A stretch of 64,000 nucleotides of DNA, from the NCBI GenBank assembly GCA_029204225.1, contig MU831961.1, positions 1 to 64,000 of the forward strand, written 5' to 3'. Below the pieces are notes generated by a model. It searched no databases and had not been told where the DNA came from. It saw only the letters and a list, made by a program, of their open reading frames with translations. Of this stretch, positions 23,201 to 33,610 are shown piece by piece. Source of the stretch: Diphasiastrum complanatum. Its lineage: Eukaryota; Streptophyta; Lycopodiopsida; Lycopodiales; Lycopodiaceae. Positions within the stretch are counted from its first letter, which is position 1; every line of letters starts with the position of its first letter. The translations under genes and the position numbers were made by a program.

Positions 23201-23857
23201 CGGCAGCCTACTGCAACTCATCGCTGCCTGGAGCTCCTCGCTACCTGTCTACTGATCGCTGCCCTGCCTCTGTCTGCGGCCCTGTGGTCAACTGCCTGCG
23301 TCTCTGTCTTCCATCGTAGACAAAGAGAGCACCTCTGAATTTTTGTTGAATCCATGGAAATCATATGCCATTCTGACTTTGGTCTCCATCACAGATAGCT
23401 ATCTCCCTCTTTCAGCAGATAGACAGACAAAACATCTATGAATGCTCCTGAAATGAAATTCTCATAGCGAATGAGTTCTACCTTACATCACAGACCAAGA
23501 GAGAGTACTTAAGCAATCCGTTTCTGGTTTCTGCTTGTTCATCGCTGATAGGAAGAGCCCATCTCTGAATTTCCGTTGATCATTCTGCTGTTTTCCATCA
23601 CATCATAGACAGAGCACTTCATTCCTTCACACACAGAATGAAAGATCAATTGGTTATGCCTGACCATCGTTGACTGTTTGAAACACCTGTCCTCATTATA
23701 TGTCATCTAAGTCCCACGGTTCAGTTCTGACCTTTGCTGCCAATCGCCCTGACAGAGGGCAATACTCAATGCTAGATGACATTCGAGAAGATAATGGATC
23801 ACATTTGAAGAGACCGAATACATTTCGAATCTCTGTATCCAGCATTCGAGCACATAT

Positions 23858-23941
23858 CCGTCGCATCCCAGAACGGCAAGCGAGACAGCAAAGGCAATAC
23901 CGTCGCATCCCAGAACGGCAAGCGAGACAGCAAAGGCAATA
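23858..23941. repeat. Perfect 42-bp tandem duplication
   Basis: The 42-bp unit beginning CCGTCGCATCCCAGAACGG occurs twice in a row without any difference (23858-23899, 23900-23941), so the duplication is recent. Confidence 0.9.
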
Positions 23942-25164
23942 AGATCGAGATTAAGCGGCATTCATGAGTAGTGCCTCTACGATTTCCGGCTTTTCTCTCA
24001 GGTGACACCTGAGGTAATGTGGTTTATCCAATTATGTGTCCAGTATATAGATTGTGAATGATGTATGCTAATCGGTGAATGGTTTCTTGTTATTATTTTG
24101 CAAATTCAGTACTCGCCTATTGAATGATTCATTACCTTCGTCAAGAGATAGAATGGTATTGTTCTCAAACGACAAGGTAATATTTCTTTTTAGTAGTACT
24201 ACGTGAATGTTTTAAAGAACCTTTACTGAATGAAACACCTGTATTGAAAGATAGGGAACCATCTGACATGTGAAGACGTAGACTAGGATTCAGCGCATTT
24301 GCCTTAACGTTTAGTGTGAGGTTTTGAATCGCCATTAACTTTCTAATTCTTTGATGGGAGTTTGATTACAAAATGATCAAAGTTCGTAGGCTATGGTTGA
24401 ATTTCTTAAACCAAGTAAACTATTTGAAGTTTGGTAGCGAATCGTTGGAGTTCTGGTTGGAATTATTGTAATGCTTAGTAACTGTGGTGTGGATTACTTT
24501 TTCATTCCTCGATGTATTAACCGAAAATTGTAGCCAGGAATCATATTGAAGTAAATGCGTTTACAAAAAGAATCGTAGGTTGGTTATTTTTACGGGTTGC
24601 TAGATCAGACTTGTGAATTAACCGGCTATACGGAATCGTCAAGGTTGAAGTGTTTCTTTCGTTTTGTCAATTATGAAGTCAATTGGATCCGACATCTGTG
24701 AAACACCAGAGCGGGCCGTCCACCATCCGCGGTTGAAAAACACCACCTTGGTTAAAGCGTTGCACTAGTCACACCCATCGTCGGTACTATCTAGCAAAAT
24801 ACCTAGACCCGACAATTGGCAAAAATACCGCCGCGTAGCAAACAAAGCGGTGCGTATAACTTGCACCCCACGAGCACTCATAGACAGTAAATCGGTTTTC
24901 AGCCCATGTAAGAGTTTTACTAACTCAATGGGGAAAGAGATATTAGCAAGATCCTAACGCGAATTAGTGATCAGAAGTTTTACGGAACTAGGATCCTAGA
25001 AAGCTAGTGAATCATTGCATCAAAAGTACTAGCACCCCCTCTTTACAATCATACTTCTGAGAGCTAAGAATACTCTCATTGGCTCGGGAGCACGGGGTAA
25101 CAGATGAAGCCCCCAGGATTGGATGTGACAGGACCTTCGTAACTCACGTAGGGCATAGCCACCA

Positions 25165-25524
25165 TCAGTAGTGCTGTCCCTTGACTTTTTTTTTAGGACG
25201 TTTTGGCTGGACCAATCCCCTGCTGAAAATGGCCCTGACACCCTGAAAAGTGATATAAACTTTAGCTTTGGTTTCATTCCAAGTGCCAAATGCCATGTTA
25301 ATAAACTCCATATTGATTTTATTTGAAAAGGCATGCTCATGGATCCCCATTGTCGTGAGCAAAGGCTTGGTAAGGTTCATCAATTCCATCACCTTGCTTG
25401 TGCTAGGAAGCGCCATGATGTCCGTTGAGGTTAGAACATCACGCAAAACAACTAAGCAGGTTGAGACACTGGTATCACTGGAAGACATGATGACAAATCG
25501 ATAGAAACTGAGAATAGAAGGCAT
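25165..25524 (-). pseudogene. ORF-A N-terminal fragment, copy 3
   Basis: 119-codon minus-strand frame. It shares the start context MSSSDTS (compare MSSTDTS in copy 1), then LPSTSKVMELMNLTKPLLTT and INMEFINMAFGTWNETKAK, ending near TFQGV. Downstream sequence (25165-25210) is unrelated and ends in a Lys-rich run, so this copy is truncated at a rearrangement. Confidence 0.65.
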
Positions 25525-25860
25525 GATAGTGTATCAGAAAGCCATGAATTTTTTTTGGAAAAGTTTGGTCGTGGAAAAAATTCGCAAGGGCTTCGCTAGT
25601 ACAAGTGAGAAATGAGATCGAATTCAGCCCGTTTATAGGTGAGGGTCTATTAGACAAAGTACTCGTTTGGCTCATCAATTATGGACAAAAATTTGCAGAC
25701 ATGTTCAGTATATAAAAATAGCTTTTAGAATTTTCAGCGAAGGTTGTCTGTAAGTCGGCGAAGATTGGTTGCCAAGAAACAAAAATTTATCAAGATTGAT
25801 GACGATTTTGTCTCCTTTTTCACCAAAATAGCAGAAATGGACGATTTTATTTGTTTTCTC
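25525..25860 (-). promoter_or_regulatory. Upstream region of ORF-A copy 3
   Basis: In reverse it matches the region before copy 4: a TATA-like CACCTATAAACGGGC near 25634, about 130 bp before the start codon, preceded by CTAATAGACCCTC and CTGCAAATTTTTGTCCAT. GCGAAGGTTG and GCGAAGATTG motifs occur near 25735 and 25758. This looks like an LTR U3/R end used as promoter. Confidence 0.45.
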
Positions 25861-26039
25861 TGAATTCTTCATATCCAAATGGATCTTAAGAATGGTGATT
25901 TGTATGAATTCCCCTTATCAACAATCAAATTAGATTTCAAACAAGAAAATCCATTCAAATCAAGCAAGATGTCTCCCAATTTGACCCTAAACAAGCAAGC
26001 TATTGTAATCCTATTATGCCAAAACAAGATACCTAAATG

Positions 26040-26452
26040 CAAGAAGCGTAAGAATGATCAATCCCAATAAGCATTAAATCCAACAGTTAATAAATCCAAA
26101 GAAAATATGAGAGTTAGATGAGGAAATATGGAGAGCAAGCACATTCCATATCCATTCCGTAAGAGGGCCAACCTGCTTGTATTAAAATGAAGAGAATATG
26201 TACAAATGATTCGAATTTACCACTATATATTGTGGAGTTTAGGGCTTTGGCCTCAAATCCTATTGGCCAATCTCTACCCTAAGTTTCAAAAAGTGGAGGG
26301 AACCCATTCAAAACTTGGAGGTTGGTGGGAACCCCTTTCATTCACTAAATTGACTATTAGGCCTCGTGACATTAAAAGTCCCACAAAAAGGCCTAAAGTC
26401 CTCTTATTAACTTTTAACTAATCAAATAGCTATGTGATCACCGGGTTGGACT
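26040..26452 (+). repeat. Dispersed repeat copy C (partial)
   Basis: Diverged relative of copies A and B. Shared landmarks are CAATCCCAATAA, GACATTAAAAGTCCCRCAAAAAGG and TATGTGATCACCGGGTTGGAC. Its right end joins the gypsy integrase fragment at about 26452. Confidence 0.55.
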
Positions 26453-26724
26453 TTTTACATAAGTTATGTGAAACTAGATTGATGGCAGTTCATGCACTAG
26501 CAGCAGAAAAAGCTCGTCGAAAGGCATGGCATGATCATCGATTACATAAGAAGGATCTGAAGGAAGAAGATCTTGCCTTAATGTATAAAACAAGATTGAT
26601 CAAGGGAAAGTTAAAATTTATAGGTGAAGGACCATATAAAGTCAAAGAGATACTATCTTATGGAGCAATGGTCTTGGAACACTTGGATGGTAAAAGATTT
26701 GACACTCTTGTGATTGGCAAATGA
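26434..26724 (+). pseudogene. Ty3/gypsy integrase C-terminal fragment
   Basis: 96-codon open frame. A region rich in Arg/Lys (AAEKARRKAWHDHR) and LALMYKTRL are followed by GKLKFIGEGPYKVKEI, the GPY/F module found at the C-terminus of gypsy integrases, where it binds DNA. No catalytic core precedes it; repeat copy C does instead. It is therefore the 3' end of a truncated pol. The following 250 bp is poly-A/T-rich spacer. Confidence 0.75.
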
Positions 26725-27560
26725 TTACGCAAGTTTTGGCAGCCTGATCCCTCAGCTTCTTTGATCATTTTTACTTTCTTTGTTTTACAATTTTGTTGTT
26801 TTGAATAGTTATTTTTATCTTTTTTTTGGAAAAGATAGTTTAAAAAAAAAAAACAAAAAACAAAAAGCAAAAAGAAAAATGATAAGCAAAAGTGAGGAAA
26901 GTCATCAGATCAGAAAAAAGAGAAAGGAATGTATTTTCAGAACTCAATGTTTGATGAAAATGACTAAAAGTTCACTATTTTAGTCAGATCTTCATTCAAC
27001 AAGTCATATGAACCTTTGTCAAGTTTCCAGTTAATACATCCAACTCAGATCTACCTATATTGAGTTGGACGAAGGTTGGTTTGCAAAAAAAATGCCTCTT
27101 TTGCAGCTAGGCGAGGGTTCAGAGCTATGCTACCTTGGGAACCTTCGCTGATCATGTTGTACTCATTATGAACCTTCATCAACCTGATAGATGGATTTAG
27201 AACACCAAAATTAGGCTGGGCAAATGTTGAGACCCTGAAATTTTCATTAAATACAGTACCTAGGCAAAGGTCTTCGTTGGATCTACAGAACCTTCGTCGA
27301 GTTATCTAATTGATCAGGAACCTTTGTCGAGAATTCTGAAAATAATTTTCATAGTATTGAACATGCCTGCAAATTTTTGTCCAGAACTGATAAGCCAAAC
27401 TCTTACTTTGTCTAATAGGCCCTCCAAATTAGCCTATAAAAGGGCTAGTTTTGAATTCATTTTTCACCTATGGTTCCCACGACCAAACTTCCTCCCGACT
27501 TTCACACGGCTCTTTGATACACTTCCAAGTCTTCTACTCTTTGTATCAGTTCCTACTTGT
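26725..27560 (+). promoter_or_regulatory. LTR-like promoter region of ORF-A copy 4
   Basis: Between the integrase end and ORF-A copy 4. Three exact GAACCTTC motifs (27139-27146, 27170-27177, 27288-27295) and near-matches (27008, 27070, 27317) cluster here. A clear TATA box, CCTATAAAAGGGC, is at about 27432-27444, roughly 120-130 bp before the ATG at 27565. The order integrase, spacer, motif-rich segment, TATA fits a 3' LTR, but its ends were not found. Heat-shock-type control is inference. Confidence 0.45.
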
Positions 27561-27564
27561 CATC

Positions 27565-27884
27565 ATGTCTTTTACCGATTCTGATACATCTGCATCTATT
27601 TCACCAAGATCTATCGTTCAACCTCAGCAGACATCATGGCGCTTCTTAGCACGGAAAAAGTAGCAAAATGGTTGAATTTCGCCGAGCCCTTGCTCAAGGC
27701 GATGGGTATTCATGCCATAGCCTTTTCAAGCAAAATAAGTATGGTTAGCATGGCCTTTGGTACGTGGAACGAGACAAAAGCTAAGCTCTATGCTACCTTT
27801 CAAGGAGTAGTGCATAAGGTGCGAGTTTCAGAGGCCACTCTTGTTCCAAACAATCGAAAGTTTACAAATTTGATAAAAAATTGA
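27565..27884 (+). pseudogene. ORF-A N-terminal fragment, copy 4 (frameshifted)
   Basis: Starts MSFTDSDTSAS, like the MSSSDTS start of copy 3. A frameshift near 27640 moves to the frame with LNFAEPLLKAMGIHAIAFS, MVSMAFGTWNETKAKLY and TFQGVVHKVRVSEATL. The homology ends near 27846, where sequence leading to a gypsy gag zinc-knuckle region takes over. Confidence 0.65.
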
Positions 27885-28262
27885 AGGCCTTACAAGGAGC
27901 TGTAGCATCATCAAGTGTACCAAATCAGAATCAGTTGCAGTATCCTTGAAGAGAAAATGTATGGTGTTCGGGTTGTACCCAGAACCATACCGCCAATGAG
28001 TGTCCAATTTTGAAACAGAATCTCAAACTCACACAATAGTATTGCCACTTGTGCAACACATCATCACACGAAACAACGTTCTACCCATTCAACTCCATGA
28101 TCATCCATCAAAAGAGGAATCAGTACCAAACCTCTTAACCATATTACCAAGGGGCACCGAATGTGGCACCTCGGTTTGGAACGTCGATGAATTAGCAACG
28201 CATGGCTTTGTCTGCACCACTAGGGCCAACTAACAATCAAGTGGCCCATGTGAACTTGACGA
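27885..28262 (+). pseudogene. Ty3/gypsy gag zinc-knuckle fragment
   Basis: Broken frame with WCSGCTQNHTANECP (CxxCx3Hx4C) near 27962, then YCHLCNTSSHE (CxxCx4H) near 28040 after a stop. Paired knuckles like these bind RNA in gypsy gag. Downstream it runs into a small cluster of ACGTCGGA-like motifs (28287-28392), the same neighbourhood seen around the gag fragment at 3.2-3.9 kb. Confidence 0.5.
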
Positions 28263-28286
28263 CAGTAGACCTGAGCAATAGTAGTG

Positions 28287-28392
28287 GTATCCGACGTTCC
28301 TTAAAGTTGTCAGAATCCGACGTCTGTTAACAGAATGATCAAAAAGTATGTCCGACGTGTGTCTGACGTATGCATTAGGATGTCGATTCTAA
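28287..28392. repeat. Second cluster of TCCGACGT-type motifs
   Basis: ATCCGACGTTCC, GAATCCGACGTCTG, GTCCGACGTGTGTCTGACGT and TGTCGATTCTAAC follow one another within about 105 bp, as in 3179-3560. Confidence 0.45.
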
Positions 28393-28937
28393 CATCTCAA
28401 ATTAGGTAAAAAAAATAAAAAAATGCGTAAAAAACAGCGCGCGTATTTTTCTCGGGCTGTTATTGGAGTTGAGTTCTTGGAGAGCGATGTTCGTGAATTG
28501 TTTTTAAAACAATATTTTTGAGTTGCATTCAACATTTGGATCAAACAACAAACTAAGCATGAGGTACTTTTCATTCTTAAACTACTTTTCATTTTATATT
28601 TTATTGCATTACTTCATGTTCATTATGAATGACAAAACTTTATTGCATTGGTTTGGGCACATCATAAATTTCATTTAGATTTTTAGATATAATATTGATT
28701 GTTGTTTTGAAATCTGACATTTCTTAGTTGATTATTACGTCAATCCACATCCCTAAATTTGACATTGCAATTTTTGAAAAAGAAAAACATTGCACATATA
28801 AAAGCAATGGCAATATAGCACGATCATTTGCAATAATAATATGTTTCATAATATGAATTAATGTATTACAAAATTGGTGCTTTAATGTCGCACGAGTCTT
28901 TCTAGATCTAACATCAACTAAAACTTATAAACCTAAT
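28393..28937. other. AT-rich intergenic sequence
   Basis: No gene, repeat or motif is recognised. It probably includes the 3' untranslated region and downstream flank of the minus-strand gene ending at 28938. Confidence 0.4.
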
Positions 28938-29563
28938 CTATTCGTCGTCATCGTGACGTCCAGTCTACATGAACACATGCAAACAAACTACCATAATATT
29001 TAATGCTTGATCGTATTAAATTAAATAAAATTGATGTCGAAATACAAACCACATTAGTATAAATACAAAAACTAGTACTTACATTTGGAGGATGACCCTC
29101 GCTCTTTAGTTTGTCGACTAATGCGTTGTACGATTTCCTGAAGGCAAATTTGTACTCCTCCTTAGTTGGCAGACGTCCATAGTCCGCCAACTATCCATGC
29201 ATTCAATTGAAGTTGAAATTAATTTAGGGCTACGTTGAAGCAGCTAGTCATAATGCATATAAAATCAAAGATAAACTATAAGAGTTGTGTAAGTTCACTT
29301 ACCATACTTGCTTGCAATCCTGCCTTTCTGCTCGAGTCCAACCTAGAATTGCCTATCCCATGCATCCTAGCGGCCGCAGCATCTTTTTGAATCTTGTATT
29401 TATCTACTATTCGTTCATCCGCTTCTACACGGTTCCAGTCACTTCTTGAACACCAGGAAGGCTTGGATTGCCCGTCCCTATAAGCTCGTTGTGCCATATC
29501 ACGACGATGCTTATGGATAATGTTGTTTTGTAGGCCGACGTGCACGTTGACAAACATTAAAGA
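28938..29563 (-). CDS. Uncharacterised spliced gene, last three exons
   Basis: Three minus-strand exons with consistent phase-0 joins: 29303-29563 (87 codons; acceptor TATATTCAG, donor ATG|GTAAGTG), 29083-29190 (36 codons; acceptor ATGGATAG, donor AAT|GTAAGTA) and 28938-28964 (8 codons and TAG; acceptor TCATGTAG). The protein end is acidic (RHDDDE). Exon 29303-29563 is basic and has SWCSRSDWNRVEADERIVDKY; the next has GRLPTKEEYKFAFRKSYNAL. I do not recognise the family. The arrangement of a basic region followed by a PT-x-E motif is loosely like proteins tied to CACTA transposons, but that is weak. Upstream exons were not found; a gypsy fragment lies at 29740-30960, perhaps within an intron. 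Confidence 0.5.
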
Positions 29564-29739
29564 CTGAATATACTTCTATGTATCTTTATGAAGTGTAGGT
29601 CATCAACATCATGATTGCAAAAATTTTTGAACAGTAATATCAAATGAAAAATGTGCTCCTCCCATCATGAGAAAACATGATTAGATCAGGCACTTCATAT
29701 GGCAAAACACATCTCCTCAGAATATCATTAGCTCTACGG

Positions 29740-30960
29740 TGTTAGGCTGGCCTGACATCATATATTCAACAATATCTTCTGCCCACTCAGGTACTGCATC
29801 AAGATAGCATTTGGAAATTCATCATCCACTTTAGTATTAACTAATGTTGTTTGTATCCTTGAGACATGACCGGCAACATAGTGTTGTTTATCCTTTTGAA
29901 CTATAACTCATCGAAAGTCAAATTCAATCAATAATAATAACCATCTTGCAATGTGTCATGTATTGCATGTCTTGTTTACCAAATATAACAAAGATTGATG
30001 ATCAGTATAAAAAACAAAATGTGTAGCCATTAAATAATGTCAAAAACTTTTTTACTGAAAACACCATAGCTAACGCTTCTCGTTCCATAGTTGAATAATT
30101 GATTTTCGCATCACTCAGTTGTCGACTACCAAATCTGATCGAAAATTCTTTCTTATACTCCTCCAGTTGTGTCAAGACCGATTCAATAGCATATTTTGAC
30201 GCATCAGTATGAACATGAAACTCAATTGTCCAATTTGGAGCTCTTAAGATTGGTGCAGAAGATAAGGTTTTCTTCAACTTTTCAAATGCTTCCAATGCCT
30301 CAATTGTCCAAATCGGTACAATAGTCAACTTGTATATAGGTCGTGCTAGATCCGCGCAGAGTAAGATAAATATTCGATAGTAATTTGCATGACCCATAAA
30401 AATGTATACTCCTCTAATTGTTCTTGGTGGAGGCAATTCCACAATAACCTTGATTTTGGAATAATCTATAGCAATTCCATATCTCAAAATATTGGGCATT
30501 TTTTTGGATTTAAGGAAATCTGGTATTTACGACATCGTTCAAACACTTTTTCCACATGATCCAGATGGTCTGTATTAGAACTATGGACTCCAAAATCATC
30601 CAAATAAATTTCAACAAATTTCTACAAATACTTCTTAAAAACAAACTACAGTGACTCGCTAAAAAGAACTCGGTGTGTTACAAAGTCCAAAGGACATAAA
30701 TTTATAAGTATAGGTTTCTAATTCTGTTGCAAAAGTTGTTTTATGTCGATCCATGTGCGATTTTAACTTGATTATATCCATTGAATTCATCCAAAAAACT
30801 ATATGCTTTTGCTCCAACAAGGCGATCCAATATGCTTCCATAAAAGACAATGAAAATTGATCTTTACGCGTGACTTTATTCAGTGCCTTTAGGTTCACAC
30901 AAATTCTCATCTTCAACACACTATCATGTTTAAAGAGGGGAACTTATATGGACTCTCCTA
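29740..30960 (-). pseudogene. Ty3/gypsy RT/RNase H fragment, broken
   Basis: Minus strand. 30919-30659 holds MRICVNLKALNKVTRKDQF and FMSFGLCNTPSSF (RT fingers/palm). The FLDD-containing stretch follows around 30550-30620 in broken frame. 30499-30002 holds the thumb-region motif GVYIFMGHANYYRIFI, RNase H HTDASKYAI (catalytic Asp) and YSTMEREALAMV (catalytic Glu). Remnants of the connection region continue to about 29740. Related to, but not a simple duplicate of, the plus-strand copy at 11601-13150. Confidence 0.8.
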
Positions 30961-33390
30961 ATTAGGTTACAAATAAAGGTCCTGTGGCATCAAAAAATTT
31001 GACTGATTTAGCTCAGTGACTCTAGGATCCAGTCAGTTTGACTCTTTACCTTTAAGGCTCTACCAACAATCATATTCTCCATTAAAACCTTGCATGCCTT
31101 TATCAACTCATCTATGAATTACTAGATCAATACATTAAATAACCAATAAATTGGATAATTTAAAAATAGGGTCTACAACATCCTACACTTGAAGCTCAAA
31201 CTGGAAAGCATGTGAATTTTAAGTTTTATTAATGTGATTGTGTTTACCATCACTATACAAATATATTTCAATGAGTACTACCAAGCCTCCACATAGGGCA
31301 TATATGAATATGGGGAGGGCTAAAATATCAAAGGAATAGGAAACCATATGCACCTCATTCGTTTGTTCCTGCTTAGCCCCCACTATGCTTCAAAGCTTAA
31401 AACTACAATATCTCCAAAATTGTCGTCGTTTTATGGAATGAACTTCTACTTTTAGAGGGATACCAAATAATCTCTAGGTTAACTTCTATTTCTCAAATCT
31501 TTTTTCATAGAGACACATACACTTGCCCATAAAGGGTATATTGCCACTACGATATTAAAAACCAAAGGTGTTGAAATCAAGTGAGTATTGCTAATGTCAA
31601 CCAATGATGTAAATTCTTTGTCCATAATCTATAGAGTTAAACCTTAAAAATTAACGAGTCAAAAACTTCATCTTATAGTGTAGATTCTAAAGCCTCAAGT
31701 TGAATGTTGGCTTCCATTGACAACTCACAATCAAATTTTGCTTAAGGCCTTGTTTTCTCATTGCTTATCGAGACCGTCTAGTACCATATCAACAGCCTCT
31801 TCCCACTTGTGGTTCTAGCTTTAAGTGCATAATGAAGAAAAGCCATCCTTAGATAAGATAGAAGAGGCCACTATTTCGTCCATTTCATAACCAACTAAAT
31901 TGTCCCAACAACGTATTCAAAGATAACGCTTGATGCATTTCCATTTGCTAACTAGCTAACAAACTAGTGCATGTATGTTTTGCAAGATGTGCTAAGACTT
32001 GTGATTTTCTTATGTTGCTTGTGTAAACACTTTGAAAAGCTAGTTCACAGATGAATGAGGTCCCCAAAAGTGGAATCCCTCTGCAATTTTTTTACTCAAA
32101 TGTTCCAATTGGACAAGTACTAGGTGCTAAGTTTGAGCAAGGAGTGTCATTCATAATATAGAAAAGGATCTCTACATTTTCTTTGTAAAAACTATTCCGA
32201 GGTAAAAAGGGATCTCTACATTTTCTTACTTTCTTTTAACAACCTGCAAAGAAATTTTCCATCTTATAAACTTTTGCAGAGGGATACAAATCCATGAGAA
32301 TCACAGAAGTGACTAAAACCAGACCAGATATGATGAGAATGATAGAAAACAGCGATCGATCTACATGGTGGACTTCTTTACTTCACTTCGCTCCTCAAGA
32401 TTGGTCTACACTGTGTAGCTCTTGGCGATAAGACGACTTCAGCAGATGTCTCCTGCGTTCCTCAAGCTTGGTCTTCAACAAAGGCCTCCGGTCCTGAAGG
32501 TCTCCATATGCATGTCAGAGGAGCAAATCGAAACAAAAACTTTCTCGCAACAAGATCCACAAATCCAATTTGAAAGTTGGAAACTTTACGACTGACAAGG
32601 CTCGCATGCCGAGGCAGGAGCTTCATCGTTTCGACTCATGGCACGACACCATGTACCATTCTGCCATAGCGGCCTCTCAGCTTGCATCAGGAGATCGTTA
32701 AACCTTGTTACAGCGCTTTCAGGACATGATCTTGTTGTTAAGTGTTGTGTTAAAGACAAATGATTTGTCAATACATTTGGGACATGATCTGTAAATTTGT
32801 AAAGACAAATGATGAACTTGTGTTCAAAATCAAAATTTGATACATCTACTTCTATCTAGTATTTATGCAAATATTCAGACGTGCCAATCAAGATGGTTTT
32901 CTTGGCTTCCTTTCTCCAATGCACCATGAATTTGTATGATCTTGGTGCATGCAAGGGTTTATTCTGATACTGTACATATTCTATTCCATTAATCTGTGCT
33001 ATGCACATAATTTGTATGCCTTGATTATCATTGCCCAAGTTAATGCTTTTATATTTCCATTGCAATTATTCAGCGTATGGAATTGTGACCTTTTCTTTTG
33101 TTTGCATTAAAAAGTCACTCTTTGTCAACCCATGGTAAGGATATAGAGTCAAGTCTTCTAGTCTAGCCTCGGTATCGTCATTAATAACTTACTCTTCATT
33201 TATATGATGTCAAATAATATTGTGAATGAAGTAATGGTCATTATATTTTAATAATTTCTTTGACAACACATTCTTATTACTTTTTCTTTGTACAAATATG
33301 TATACAAAATATCTTCCATATATTGGATGAAAAATTGATCGACTTTTCAAAGATGTCTTGAAGACTATGTAATTGATGGTTGGCAACGAT
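30961..33390. other. Degenerate sequence, no gene assigned
   Basis: The first kilobase probably holds the upstream, heavily mutated part of the minus-strand gypsy element (protease/RT approach), but I see no secure motif. 32300-32720 is GC-richer and unassigned. Short open frames at 32586-32771 and 32856-33065 (-) have no recognisable domain or splice support. Confidence 0.3.
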
Positions 33391-33394
33391 CATC

Positions 33395-33610
33395 TAAAAC
33401 CGTGAATACTAAAAAGTGAATATCTTCAATTTAGATCACGATTATTGTAAATATTAATCGTGAATATTGTAAATTCATGAATACCGATCGTAAATATTGT
33501 GAATATTGATCATGATTGTTGTGAACACAGATCACGATTATTGTGAATAGTGATCGTAAATACTAATCGTAAATACAAAAATATTTTGAATAATAATCGT
33601 GCAAAAAAGC
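33395..33610. repeat. Degenerate short satellite (AATCGTGAATATTG-like)
   Basis: About ten variants of a 12-17-bp unit, such as GATCACGATTATTGT, AATCGTGAATATTGT, GATCGTAAATATTGTG and GATCATGATTGTTGTG, run in both orientations over about 210 bp. Confidence 0.6.

Larger units (their letters stand above)
22656..25020. other. Unassigned repeat-derived region
   Basis: No gene can be supported over 2.3 kb. The left part is GC-richer and has short tandem duplications (23039-23200, 23858-23941) and a loosely periodic CATCRCAGACAGAG-like motif (near 22960, 23312, 23388, 23482, 23538 and 23597). The right part is AT-rich and then GC-richer around 24690-24880. It may be the leader or LTR of an unidentified element. 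Confidence 0.35.

Noticed and set aside
23006-23338. Three overlapping 80-110-codon frames rich in Cys, Leu and Ser
   Set aside because: They are alternative frames of one GC-rich 87-bp tandem duplication; no single frame stands out.
24690-24900. GC-richer patch suspected to be organelle-derived DNA
   Set aside because: No recognisable plastid or mitochondrial gene sequence; base composition alone is not enough.
32586-32771. 61-codon minus-strand frame in a GC-richer patch
   Set aside because: No domain or splice evidence; neighbouring frames look equally plausible.
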